A DNA stretch of 64,000 nucleotides from Arhodomonas sp051195215 (lineage in GTDB: Bacteria; Pseudomonadota; Gammaproteobacteria; Nitrococcales; Nitrococcaceae). The number at the start of each line of letters is the position of its first letter. Position 1 is the stretch's first letter. The stretch lies in the NCBI RefSeq assembly GCF_051195215.1, contig NZ_JBNAZM010000005.1, positions 103,570-167,569 on the forward strand, written 5' to 3'. The position numbers were made by a program, and so were the translations under genes. This document shows, piece after piece, positions 28,241 to 36,477 of the stretch. Below the pieces are notes generated by a model, which worked only from the letters and a program-made list of their open reading frames with translations, made no database searches and was not told the DNA's origin.

Positions 28241-29620
28241 ATGGCGGCTCAGCACGCACCGGAAGCGGACCGACTGCTGGCGATGGCGATCGACGCGATG
28301 GAAGAGTGCGTCGTCGTCGTCGACGTCAACGGCAGCATTCGCTACCTCAACACGGCCTACAGCCAGTTCCTCGGCATCGACCGCGCCGACGCGCTCGGCC
28401 GTCACGTCACCGAGGTCATCGAGAACACCCGCATGCACGTGGTCGCCCGCGGTGGTGCCGCGGAGACCGCACAGATGCAGTGGATCCGCGGCCGCCACAT
28501 GATCGCGAGCCGCTACCCGCTGTTCGACGGCGACCGCGCGGCCGGGGCGGTGGGCATGGTCGTCTACCGCGACACCGCGGAATGGCGTGAGACCAACGCC
28601 CGCATCCGCGCGCTCATGGCCGAACTCGACTATTACCGCGAGGCCTTCGACGCCCGCGGCGCCCCGACCCGGGCCTGGGCGATGATCGGCGATAGTCCGG
28701 CACTCGAGGCGCTGCGGCAACGCATCCGCAAGGTCGCCGCGGGCGACGGCACGGTGCTGATCCGCGGCGAGTCGGGTAGCGGCAAGGAACTCTGCGCCCG
28801 GGCCCTGCACCAGGGCAGCGAGCGCGCCGACGGGCCATTCGTGGCGGTGAACTGTGGTGCGGTGCCCGAAGACCTGCTGGAGGCCGAGCTCTTCGGCTAC
28901 GAGACCGGTGCCTTCACCGGTGCGCGCCGCGGCGGCAAGCCCGGGCGGGTCCAGCTCGCCGACGGCGGAACCCTGTTCCTCGACGAAATCGGCGACATGC
29001 CGCCGGCCATGCAGGTCAAGCTGCTGCGCGTTCTGCAGAACCGGGAGGTGGAGCCCATCGGCGGAACGCGCTCGATACCCGTGGACGTGCGCGTCGTCGC
29101 CGCCACCCACCGACCGCTGGAACGGCTGGTCGAGCGGGGCCAGTTTCGCGAGGATCTCTTCTACCGCATCAACGTCGTCCCCCTGACCGTCCCGCCATTG
29201 CGCGAGCGCCGCGAGGACATTCCGGCGCTCGTCGACCACTGCCTGGAACGGCTCGCCACCCGCATGACGCGTCCCCGTCCCCGGGTCACGGAGGCGGCGA
29301 TGCGGTGCCTCAGCCGGGCCCACTGGCCGGGCAACATCCGGGAGCTGGAGAACTCCGTGGAGGCAGCCTTCTACCTGTGCGAAGCGGACACCATTACACC
29401 CGCCGACCTCCCCGCGACACTCACCGACGCCGCACCCGCGGCGGAGGGCACGCTCCAGCAAATTCTCGACGCCACCGAGCGACGTGCGCTCGAGCAGGCC
29501 CTGGCAGCCACCGCCGGCAACCGGACAGCAGCGGCACGGCGTCTTGGCATCGGTAAATCCACGTTCTACGAAAAATTGGCCCGCCACGGCATCCGTCCGG
29601 AAATTCGGACGGCGTCCTGA
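28241..29620 (+). CDS. PAS-domain sigma-54-dependent activator controlling the TRAP/polyester cluster
   Basis: This 459-residue regulator has an N-terminal PAS domain (residues about 10-125, DAMEECVVVVDVNGSIRYLN). The AAA+ domain follows with Walker A GESGSGKE, sigma-54 loop GAFTGARR and Walker B DEIGDMP, and the protein ends in a Fis-type helix-turn-helix (NRTAAARRLGIGKSTFYEKLARHGI). It lacks a receiver domain, so a small molecule or redox signal through the PAS domain is likely. ATG 28241 follows GGGGAGGAGG. Its 3' end contains the first of two identical-arm palindromes, and a sigma-54 promoter lies 142 bases past its stop, so the downstream TRAP genes are its expected target. Confidence 0.92.
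   Translation: MAAQHAPEADRLLAMAIDAMEECVVVVDVNGSIRYLNTAYSQFLGIDRADALGRHVTEVIENTRMHVVARGGAAETAQMQWIRGRHMIASRYPLFDGDRAAGAVGMVVYRDTAEWRETNARIRALMAELDYYREAFDARGAPTRAWAMIGDSPALEALRQRIRKVAAGDGTVLIRGESGSGKELCARALHQGSERADGPFVAVNCGAVPEDLLEAELFGYETGAFTGARRGGKPGRVQLADGGTLFLDEIGDMPPAMQVKLLRVLQNREVEPIGGTRSIPVDVRVVAATHRPLERLVERGQFREDLFYRINVVPLTVPPLRERREDIPALVDHCLERLATRMTRPRPRVTEAAMRCLSRAHWPGNIRELENSVEAAFYLCEADTITPADLPATLTDAAPAAEGTLQQILDATERRALEQALAATAGNRTAAARRLGIGKSTFYEKLARHGIRPEIRTAS
29593..29612. promoter_or_regulatory. Distal upstream activating sequence (palindrome 1)
   Basis: CCGTCCG and CGGACGG (perfect 7-base inverted arms) flank six bases, giving a 20-base dyad. It lies in the last codons of the activator gene, about 186 bases before the expected transcription start. 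Its arms are identical to those of palindrome 2. A third, degenerate copy abuts it at 29612-29631 (GCGTCCT-N6-CGGACGA). Confidence 0.8.
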
Positions 29621-29680
29621 ACGCCGGACGACTGCCTGATCAGGCCCGTCCCCCGGGTATCAGGGCGTGACGCCGTCGAC

Positions 29681-29700
29681 CCGTCCGGTTTTCCGGACGG
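29681..29700. promoter_or_regulatory. Proximal upstream activating sequence (palindrome 2)
   Basis: The same arms CCGTCCG and CGGACGG with a different six-base spacer (GTTTTC). It is centred about 98 bases before the predicted start and 88 bases from palindrome 1, typical geometry for enhancer sites of a sigma-54 activator. Confidence 0.82.
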
Positions 29701-29761
29701 CGGCGCCCGACCCTGGCGAAACACAACCCATAACCCGCTGAAAAAACAGCGAATATCCAGC

Positions 29762-29777
29762 TGGCACGTTCCATGCT
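29762..29777 (+). promoter_or_regulatory. Sigma-54 (-24/-12) promoter of the TRAP operon
   Basis: TGGCACGTTCCATGCT matches the sigma-54 consensus: perfect TGGCACG, GG-to-GC offset of 12 bases and a final T. Transcription would begin near 29789, leaving a leader of about 56 bases before the dctP ATG at 29845. Confidence 0.88.
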
Positions 29778-29844
29778 GCGGTGCCGGGCGTGCGGCACGA
29801 CCGCCCCAGAAGAACCAGTACCCACCCTTGAGAGGAGGAATCGC

Positions 29845-30894
29845 ATGCCCAAGCGCACGCTTGCCGGCGTGACCGGCGCGCTCGCCATGACCACGGTATT
29901 CGCGGCAACCGCCACCGCCCAGGGGCCCGAACGGCTCGACGTGGCGAGCACGTTCTCCACCAACAATTTTCTCGGCGCCGGAGCCACCCATTTCGGCGAC
30001 GAGCTCGCCACCGTCACCGACGGCGAGGTAAACCTGCGTGTGCACGAGCCCGGCGACCTGGTGCCGGCCTTCGAGGTATTCAACGCCGTCTCCACCGGCG
30101 CCGTGCAGGCCGGCTGGGACTGGATCGGCTACTGGGCCGGCACCGTGCCCGTGACCAATCTCTACGGCGCCCTGCCCTTCGGCCCCAAGCCGGAAGCCTT
30201 CGCCTCCTGGATGTGGTCCGGCGAAGGTCTGTCACTGCTGCAGGACGCCTACGACCAGTACAACGTCAAGGTGCTGCCCTGCTTCATCTCACCGGCGGAG
30301 ACCGGCGGCTGGTACAACCAGGAGATCGATTCCGCCGACGACTTCGACGGCCTTCGCATGCGCATCTCCGGCCTGGGCGCGAAAGTGCTCAACCGCCTCG
30401 GCGCCTCCACCCAGCTCATCCCCGGCGGCGAGATCTACCTCGCACTGGAGCGCGGACGTATCGACGCCACGGAGTTTTCGGTGCCCCAGGTGGACCAGGC
30501 CATGGGCTTCAGCGAGGTGGCGGATCATTACTACTTCCCGGGCTGGCACCAGTCGGCGAGCTGGTTCTCGTTCATCATCAACAAGGACGTCTGGGATCAG
30601 TACGACGAGGCGACCAAGGCCCGCTTCGAGAGTGCCTGCCGCTCCACGTTGCAGTGGTCCATGGCGGAGGCGGCCGCCGAGCAGGTGCGGGTCATCAACA
30701 AGCTCGAGGCGGAGGGCGTGAACGTGCAGCGCTTCCCGGAGCCCGTGCTGAAGACGCTGTACGCGACCTGGCAGGAAGTGCTCGCCGAGGAGAAGAAGAA
30801 CAACCCGCGCTTCGCCGAGGCGTACGACTCCCTGGCCGAGCACGCCGATCTCGTGCGCGAGTGGTACGAGCTCCAGGAGGTGCCGCGTGACTGA
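29845..30894 (+). CDS. dctP: TRAP transporter periplasmic binding protein (DctP family, monocarboxylate/2-oxoacid type)
   Basis: This 349-residue DctP-type receptor has a signal peptide of about 26 residues (ends ATATAQ). It has LRMRISGLGAKVLNRLGAS, LIPGGEIYLALERGRIDATEF and HQSASWFSFIINKDVWDQ. The RISGLG...PGGEIYLALERG pattern resembles TakP-like receptors for 2-oxoacids and related monocarboxylates; the arginine in this block usually holds the carboxylate. The ATG at 29845 follows AGAGGAGGAA. It is the first gene after the sigma-54 promoter. A 3-hydroxybutyrate or oligomer ligand is inferred from the depolymerase genes downstream. Confidence 0.88.
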   Translation: MPKRTLAGVTGALAMTTVFAATATAQGPERLDVASTFSTNNFLGAGATHFGDELATVTDGEVNLRVHEPGDLVPAFEVFNAVSTGAVQAGWDWIGYWAGTVPVTNLYGALPFGPKPEAFASWMWSGEGLSLLQDAYDQYNVKVLPCFISPAETGGWYNQEIDSADDFDGLRMRISGLGAKVLNRLGASTQLIPGGEIYLALERGRIDATEFSVPQVDQAMGFSEVADHYYFPGWHQSASWFSFIINKDVWDQYDEATKARFESACRSTLQWSMAEAAAEQVRVINKLEAEGVNVQRFPEPVLKTLYATWQEVLAEEKKNNPRFAEAYDSLAEHADLVREWYELQEVPRD

Positions 30895-31507
30895 ACGCGA
30901 CAGCCTCCCGCCCTGGCGCCGCGACGGCGCCCGGGTGCTGGCGGCGGCGGGCCGGGGGCTCGCCGCCCTCGGCCTGCGCGTCGGCGAGCTCACGAGCTGG
31001 CTGGTGGTGGGCATCATCGCGGCGGTGCTCACGACCGTGGCGCTGAACGCCCTGGGGGTGAACGAGATCGCCCGCTGGGGCAGTGACGTCCCCCTGTTCG
31101 GCCAGGCTGTCACCATCAACAGCGTCACCGAGCTGCAGTGGCACCTCTTCGGCGTGCTCACGCTCCTCGGCGGCACCTATGCACTGCATCACGACGACCA
31201 CGTGCGCGTGGATCTGCTCTACCAGCGCCTCTCGCCGCGGGGGCGCGCGATCGTGGACATTGCCGGCCACGCCCTGCTTCTGATCCCGTTCTGCCTGCTC
31301 ATCGCCTGGCTCTACCGCAACTCGGTGGCGATGGCCTGGATGTCCGGGGAACGCTCGAACTATGGCGGGCTCACCGACCGCTACCTGATCAAGGCCATGC
31401 TCCCCGCCGGCTTGGTGTTCCTGGCACTGGGGGCCTTGGGCCAGATCTGCGAGCGTGCCGCCGGTCTGCTGGAGCCCGCCCGGCTCACCGGTGAGGAGAG
31501 GCAGTGA
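30887..31507 (+). CDS. dctQ: TRAP transporter small membrane subunit
   Basis: This 206-residue DctQ-type protein has four membrane helices (about residues 35-58, 82-100, 120-145 and 170-190) and the family-typical positively charged loop HHDDHVRVDLLYQRLSPRGRA. It starts with GTG, overlapping the end of dctP by eight bases, and ends on the dctM start. It pairs with DctM to form the membrane transporter. Confidence 0.88.
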   Translation: MTERDSLPPWRRDGARVLAAAGRGLAALGLRVGELTSWLVVGIIAAVLTTVALNALGVNEIARWGSDVPLFGQAVTINSVTELQWHLFGVLTLLGGTYALHHDDHVRVDLLYQRLSPRGRAIVDIAGHALLLIPFCLLIAWLYRNSVAMAWMSGERSNYGGLTDRYLIKAMLPAGLVFLALGALGQICERAAGLLEPARLTGEERQ

Positions 31508-32856
31508 TGCTCGCGGAATACACCCTGCCCATCCTGATGGTCATCGCCCTGCTCACCGGCATCTTCAGCGGCTACCCGGTAGCTTTTCTGCTGGCGGGCA
31601 TCGGCGTCGTGTTCGCCTTCATCGGCGACATACCCACCCTGTTCCTCGGCACCGTCGGCTCCCGCATCTACGGCGGCGTCATCGAGAACTGGCTGCTCAT
31701 CGCCATTCCGCTGTTCGTCTACATGGGGTTGATGCTCGAACGCTCCGGCGTGGCACGCAACCTGCTGCTAACCCTGCAGCGGCTGTTCGGCCGGGTTCGT
31801 GGCGGGCTCGCTGTGTCAGTGGCAGTGCTGGGGGTGGTGATGGCGGCGAGCACCGGTATCATCGGCGCCTCCGTGGTCATGCTCGGGCTGCTGGCGCTGC
31901 CGGTGATGACCAGCCAGGGCTACCGCTCCGAGATGGCTTACGGTGTGGTCGCCGCCTCGGGCACGCTGGGCATTCTCATCCCGCCGTCGATCATGCTGGT
32001 GCTCATGGGCTCCATCCTGCAGGTGTCGGTGGGGGATCTGTTCAAGGCCGCGCTGTTCCCGGGACTGATCCTCGGCGGCCTGTACATCGTCTACCTGCTC
32101 GGCATGGCCCGCGCCCGACCGGACTGGGCGCCGCTGCCCGAGCCGGACGACGACACGGCGGCGCCGACGCCACTGGCCATCGCGCTGCTGCGCGATCTGG
32201 TCGGGCCGACGCTGCTCATCGTCGCGGTGCTGGGCTCCATCATGGCCGGCATCGCCACGCCCACCGAAGCCGCCGCCATCGGCGCCGCCGGTGCCTCCCT
32301 GCTCGCCGTCTTCCTGCGCCAGCTCGATCTCGCCACCGTGCGCGAGGTCGCGCGGGACACCTCGCGCACCAGCGCCATGATCCTCTTCGTGGTCATCGGC
32401 GCGACCTGTTTCAGCGTGGTGTTCAAGCGTCTCGGCGGCGACTACCTCATCGAGGACCTGGTCAGCGGCACCGGGCTCGGCGCCTACGCCCTGCTGTTCC
32501 TGATCATGGGGCTGATCTTCGTGCTGGGCTTCTTTCTGGAGTGGATCGAGATCAGCTACGTGGTGCTGCCACTGCTGCTGCCGGTGCTCGAGCGCCTCGA
32601 CTTCGGACTGGCGCTCTCCGGCCAGGCGATCGTCATCTGGTTCGCGGTGCTGGTGGCCATCAACCTGCAGACGAGCTTCCTGACGCCACCGTTCGGCTAC
32701 GCGCTGTTCTATCTCAAGGGCATCACCAACGGCGAAGTGGCGATCACCACCATCTACCGCAGCATCATCCCGTTCGTGCTCCTGCAGCTCGCCGGACTCG
32801 CCCTGTGCATCGCTTTCCCCAGCGTGGTGCTATGGCTGCCGGGGCTGATGCCATGA
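31507..32856 (+). CDS. dctM: TRAP transporter large membrane subunit
   Basis: This 449-residue DctM-type transporter has about 12 membrane segments. Family motifs include VVMAASTGIIGASVVMLGLLALP and SGTLGILIPPSIMLVLMGS, where the conserved Na+-binding glycines and prolines lie; later segments include LEWIEISYVVLPLLLP and NLQTSFLTPPFGYALFYLKG. It uses the sodium gradient to move the acid delivered by DctP. The stop of dctQ overlaps the start (TGATG); an adjacent GTG at 31504 is an alternative start. Confidence 0.9.
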   Translation: MLAEYTLPILMVIALLTGIFSGYPVAFLLAGIGVVFAFIGDIPTLFLGTVGSRIYGGVIENWLLIAIPLFVYMGLMLERSGVARNLLLTLQRLFGRVRGGLAVSVAVLGVVMAASTGIIGASVVMLGLLALPVMTSQGYRSEMAYGVVAASGTLGILIPPSIMLVLMGSILQVSVGDLFKAALFPGLILGGLYIVYLLGMARARPDWAPLPEPDDDTAAPTPLAIALLRDLVGPTLLIVAVLGSIMAGIATPTEAAAIGAAGASLLAVFLRQLDLATVREVARDTSRTSAMILFVVIGATCFSVVFKRLGGDYLIEDLVSGTGLGAYALLFLIMGLIFVLGFFLEWIEISYVVLPLLLPVLERLDFGLALSGQAIVIWFAVLVAINLQTSFLTPPFGYALFYLKGITNGEVAITTIYRSIIPFVLLQLAGLALCIAFPSVVLWLPGLMP

Positions 32857-32874
32857 ACGGCCGCTGACCAAAAC

Positions 32875-32894
32875 GCCGCCCCCAACGGGGCGGC
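32875..32894 (+). terminator. Hairpin between TRAP genes and PHB depolymerase gene
   Basis: Arms GCCGCCCC and GGGGCGGC pair over CAAC, 18 bases past the dctM stop and 55 bases before the depolymerase ATG. There is no T run, so read-through from the sigma-54 promoter is possible; it may set the ratio of transporter to secreted enzyme. Confidence 0.45.
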
Positions 32895-32948
32895 CGCGGC
32901 ATACAACACCCATACCGCCGCGCATTCACCAAGGAGGAGGAGACCACC

Positions 32949-34172
32949 ATGACAACCCTTCGCCAACGACTGGCCCGGGCCACCCTTGCGGTGGCCCTGG
33001 GATTCACCGTCGCGCCGGCCGATGCCGGCACCCTGATCTCGGACACACTCCCCGCCGGCGACCACTCCGGTTCCCGTGACCGCGACTATCAGGTCTACGT
33101 ACCCGAGCAACTCCCCGACCCGGCGGCCATGGTCATGGCGTTGCACGGCTGCGGCCAGAGCGATGACAACGTGATGGATCAGTGGGGCCTGAAGGCGGCG
33201 GCGGACCGGTTCGGCTTCGTACTCGTGGCACCGTTCATCACCAGCTATGACGGCCTGCGCAACGAGAACTGCTGGGGTTTCTGGTTCGATCGCCACCGCC
33301 AGGAAGGCCGGGGCGAGCCGGAAGACCTGCACCGGCTGGCGCGCCACATCGAAAGCCAATACGCCATAGACCCCAAGCGCCGGTACATCACCGGCCTTTC
33401 CTCCGGTGGTGCGATGGCCGTGGTCGCCGCGACCACCCACAATGAGTACTGGGCCGCTGCCGCCTCGGCCGCCGGGCTCCCCTACGGCGAGAGCGCCGCC
33501 TCGGTGTCCTTCTACTGTCCCGGCTTCGCCAGCTTCCACAGCGTCGGCCGCGTCGCCGAGGACATGCGCGCCGAGCTCGACAATGATTACCCCATCCCCC
33601 TGATGGTGCTCCAGAACAACAATGACTGCACTGTCATCCAACCGGCCGGACACAACCTGCGTGACGCACATCTGCGCGTTTTCGGTAGCGATGGACGAGA
33701 CACGGCAGAGTCGGCACGCAAGTCGGAGACCTCGTGCACGCCCTACTACCGGGAAGCATTCGACTGTGTGCACACACGCTACGGTGACAGTGGCGAACGC
33801 TCCACCGTGGAGACGGTTTTCTTCGACGGCCCCATCGACACGGCAAACACTGCCGATACCGACCACGGCCACTACTGGGTCGGCGGTGCGGATGGGCAGG
33901 AAGGCCCCTGGGCGGTCAGAACGGGACCGAGCTACCCCGACTTGATCTGGGATTTCTTCCAGCGCCACCCACGCACGGCCGCGCCCCCTGTCGAGCCGCA
34001 GTGCACGGACTGGTATGCCACCAACACGGCGCACCACGCCGCCGGACGTGCCTACTACGGAATAGGCTATTTTACCGTAGGAGGAGACGACGCCCTCGGT
34101 TTCGCTTCCCTCACCGAAGGCTGGGTACACGAAACGACAACCGGCGTGTTCGAAGCGGGCCGATGCCCGTAA
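32949..34172 (+). CDS. Secreted PHB depolymerase-type esterase
   Basis: This 407-residue alpha/beta hydrolase has a signal peptide of about 26 residues (cleavage near PADAG). The oxyanion region is VMALHGCGQSDDN, the lipase box GLSSGG has Ser151, and the probable acid is Asp226 (NNNDCTV). The histidine is in DHGHYW near residues 306-308. It fits the extracellular poly(3-hydroxybutyrate) depolymerase/LpqC esterase family. The C-terminal 55 residues (CTDWYATNTAHHAAGRAYYGIG onward, split motif) form the short cysteine/glycine module seen at the end of such enzymes. RBS AAGGAGGAGGAG is very strong. Its place after a TRAP operon and before an oligomer hydrolase supports a polyester role. Confidence 0.82.
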   Translation: MTTLRQRLARATLAVALGFTVAPADAGTLISDTLPAGDHSGSRDRDYQVYVPEQLPDPAAMVMALHGCGQSDDNVMDQWGLKAAADRFGFVLVAPFITSYDGLRNENCWGFWFDRHRQEGRGEPEDLHRLARHIESQYAIDPKRRYITGLSSGGAMAVVAATTHNEYWAAAASAAGLPYGESAASVSFYCPGFASFHSVGRVAEDMRAELDNDYPIPLMVLQNNNDCTVIQPAGHNLRDAHLRVFGSDGRDTAESARKSETSCTPYYREAFDCVHTRYGDSGERSTVETVFFDGPIDTANTADTDHGHYWVGGADGQEGPWAVRTGPSYPDLIWDFFQRHPRTAAPPVEPQCTDWYATNTAHHAAGRAYYGIGYFTVGGDDALGFASLTEGWVHETTTGVFEAGRCP

Positions 34173-34281
34173 TTGACCACCGCGACCCGCATCGGGCGCT
34201 CTGCGTTACTGACGGATCCCGTCGGAGCATGCGGAGCGCCCGCGAACAAGCGCAATGATTCGCTTAGTGGAGGAGTCACCC

Positions 34282-36417
34282 ATGCGATACGCCCGGCATT
34301 GCCTGCTGCTCGGCACGGGTCTGCTGGCCCTCACGGGCTGTCTCGGCGACGATGACGACGACAGGGCCCGTAACGAGCGTCCCGATTTCCTCGCCGGCGA
34401 GATCCACCACACGCGTTACGACGGCGTGAGCAACGACCTGCTTACCGGCGGGCTCGGCGCCTCGGGTCTCGCCAGCGCTACCGCCCCGACCTTTGCCGAC
34501 CCGGCGAATCCCACAGCGGCGGAGCTGCGCACGCTGGCCCTCTACAACAACTACCGCGCCCTGGTGGATACCGCCGATGGCGGGGGTTACGGGACGTTTT
34601 TCGGCCCTCACGTGTCTGCCGATGGCACGCCCACCGGGGACGAGGGGCTGATCCCCGGCGACGAGTATCTCGCGTACATGCGCGGTGACGAAGGCGGCCA
34701 CGTCACCGGCATGGTGCAGATACCCGAGCGCTTCGATCCCGATTCGCCCTGCATGGTCACCGCGCCATCTTCGGGCTCCCGGGGCATCTACGGCGCCATC
34801 GGCACCGCCGGCGAGTGGGGCCTAAAGCACGGCTGCGCGGTGGTCTACACCGACAAGGGCACGGGGACCGGCTCCCACGACCTCGCCGGCAACACGGTGC
34901 AGCTCATCGATGGCCGCCTCGCCAACGCCGACACCGCCGGTGACGACGCGCAATTCCGCGCCGATCTCTCCGCCGCCGAGCGCGAGGCGTTCAACGCTGC
35001 CAACCCGGACCGCTTCGCTTTCAAGCACGCCCATTCCCAACGCAACCCCGAAGCGGACTGGGGCCAGCACGTGCTGCAGTCCATCCGCTTCGGCTTCTAC
35101 GTGTTGAACGAGCGCTTCGGCGAGGTGGACGACGACGGCGACCGGCTGCGCACCATCAAGCCGAAGGACACCGTCGTCATCGCCTCCAGCGTCTCCAATG
35201 GCGGCGGCGCCTCGGTGCTCGCCGCGGAGCAGGACAACGACGCCCTGATCGACGGCGTCGCCGTCTCCGAGCCCAACGTCAACCCGATGGTGGACGACAG
35301 CTTCGCCATTCAGCAGGGCGACGACGCGCCCATCACCGAGCACAGCCGCAGCCTCTACGACTACACCACGGCCCTCGCCGTCTACCAGGGCTGCGCCAAC
35401 CTGGCGCCGGGGGTACGCGAGACGGCCCCCTTCAACGACACTTTCAACGACTTCACGGTGGACGAGAACATCTGCAACACGCTGGCCGCCAAGGGCCTCG
35501 TCACCGGCACCACCACCGAGGCGCAGGCCGCCGATGCCCAGCGCATCCTCAATGAGCGTTTCGGCATCCAGCCGGAGCAGAACCTCATCGCACCGTCACA
35601 TTTCGGCCTCAACGTGGCCCAGAGCATCTCGGTGACCTATGCCAACGCGTATGGCCGCTTCAGCGTCACCGACGGGCTCTGTGACGTCTCCATGGGTGCC
35701 ACGTCCGACGGCATGCCCACGCCGCTCTCCGACCAGGCGGAGGCGGCGCTGTTCGCCACGAGCAACGGCATCCCGCCCACCGGCGGCGTCAACCTGATCT
35801 ACGACGACGCAAGCGGCGGCCCTACCAACCTGCCGGTGGCGGTATCGCCTTCCAGCGGCGTGATGGATTACGGCCTGGATGCCCTGCTCTGCCTGCGCGG
35901 GCTCGCCACGGGCAGCAATCCGGTCACCGACATGCCGCTACCGGAAGATCTGGCCAATGCCTCCGAGCGCATCGACGAGGGCATCGAGGGCGTGCGCGCG
36001 AGCGGCGATCTCGACGGCACGCCCGCGGTTTTCGTCACCGGCCGCAACGACGCCATCCTGCCCATCAACCACACCTCGCGCCCCTACTTCGGCCTCAACC
36101 GCCGGGTCGAAGGAGGGGACAGCGGGCTGCACTATTACGAGATCCTCAACGCGCATCACCTGGATGCCCTGAACGGCCTGCCGGGCTTCGCCTCCCGCTA
36201 CGTGCCGCTGCACCATTACTACTTTCAGGCGCTGGATCTCATGTTCGCGCACCTGCGCGACGGCACGAGCCTGCCGCCGAGCCAGGTGGTGCGCACCACC
36301 CCGCGCGGGGAGGAGGCACCGCCACTCACCGAGGCCAATGTGCCGCCGATCGCGGCCGATCCGGCGGCGGGTGACCGCATCGTCTTCGCCGACGACCTCG
36401 TGCAGATTCCGCAGTAG
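34282..36417 (+). CDS. D-(-)-3-hydroxybutyrate oligomer hydrolase, lipoprotein
   Basis: This 711-residue protein has a lipoprotein signal peptide with lipobox LTGC near residue 19 followed by an acidic run (LGDDDDD). That predicts a membrane-anchored, probably outer-membrane or surface enzyme. The body matches 3HB-oligomer hydrolases: NNYRALVDTADGGGYGTFFGP, PSSGSRGIYGAIGTAGEWGLKHGC, VVIASSVSNGGGASVLAAEQ (serine nucleophile region) and HYYFQALDLMFAHLRDG. These enzymes cut soluble oligomers released from PHB to the monomer. The ATG at 34282 is chosen for the lipobox and the GGAGGAG site. It follows the depolymerase gene by 109 bases. Confidence 0.88.
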   Translation: MRYARHCLLLGTGLLALTGCLGDDDDDRARNERPDFLAGEIHHTRYDGVSNDLLTGGLGASGLASATAPTFADPANPTAAELRTLALYNNYRALVDTADGGGYGTFFGPHVSADGTPTGDEGLIPGDEYLAYMRGDEGGHVTGMVQIPERFDPDSPCMVTAPSSGSRGIYGAIGTAGEWGLKHGCAVVYTDKGTGTGSHDLAGNTVQLIDGRLANADTAGDDAQFRADLSAAEREAFNAANPDRFAFKHAHSQRNPEADWGQHVLQSIRFGFYVLNERFGEVDDDGDRLRTIKPKDTVVIASSVSNGGGASVLAAEQDNDALIDGVAVSEPNVNPMVDDSFAIQQGDDAPITEHSRSLYDYTTALAVYQGCANLAPGVRETAPFNDTFNDFTVDENICNTLAAKGLVTGTTTEAQAADAQRILNERFGIQPEQNLIAPSHFGLNVAQSISVTYANAYGRFSVTDGLCDVSMGATSDGMPTPLSDQAEAALFATSNGIPPTGGVNLIYDDASGGPTNLPVAVSPSSGVMDYGLDALLCLRGLATGSNPVTDMPLPEDLANASERIDEGIEGVRASGDLDGTPAVFVTGRNDAILPINHTSRPYFGLNRRVEGGDSGLHYYEILNAHHLDALNGLPGFASRYVPLHHYYFQALDLMFAHLRDGTSLPPSQVVRTTPRGEEAPPLTEANVPPIAADPAAGDRIVFADDLVQIPQ

Positions 36418-36430
36418 TGACTGCGCGCCA

Positions 36431-36457
36431 GCCGGGGACGGCACCACCGTCCCCGGC
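36431..36457. terminator. Bidirectional hairpin terminator
   Basis: Arms GCCGGGGACGG and CCGTCCCCGGC (11 pairs) over a five-base loop lie between the convergent oligomer-hydrolase and amylase genes. No clear T run follows, but the stem is strong and the position is apt for both strands. Confidence 0.6.
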
Positions 36458-36477
36458 TCGTCACACAACGGCGCCTT

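Noticed and set aside
26451..28259. 602-codon minus-strand open frame antisense to betA
   Set aside because: betA is an unmistakable full-length GMC enzyme on the other strand; the antisense translation has no family features.
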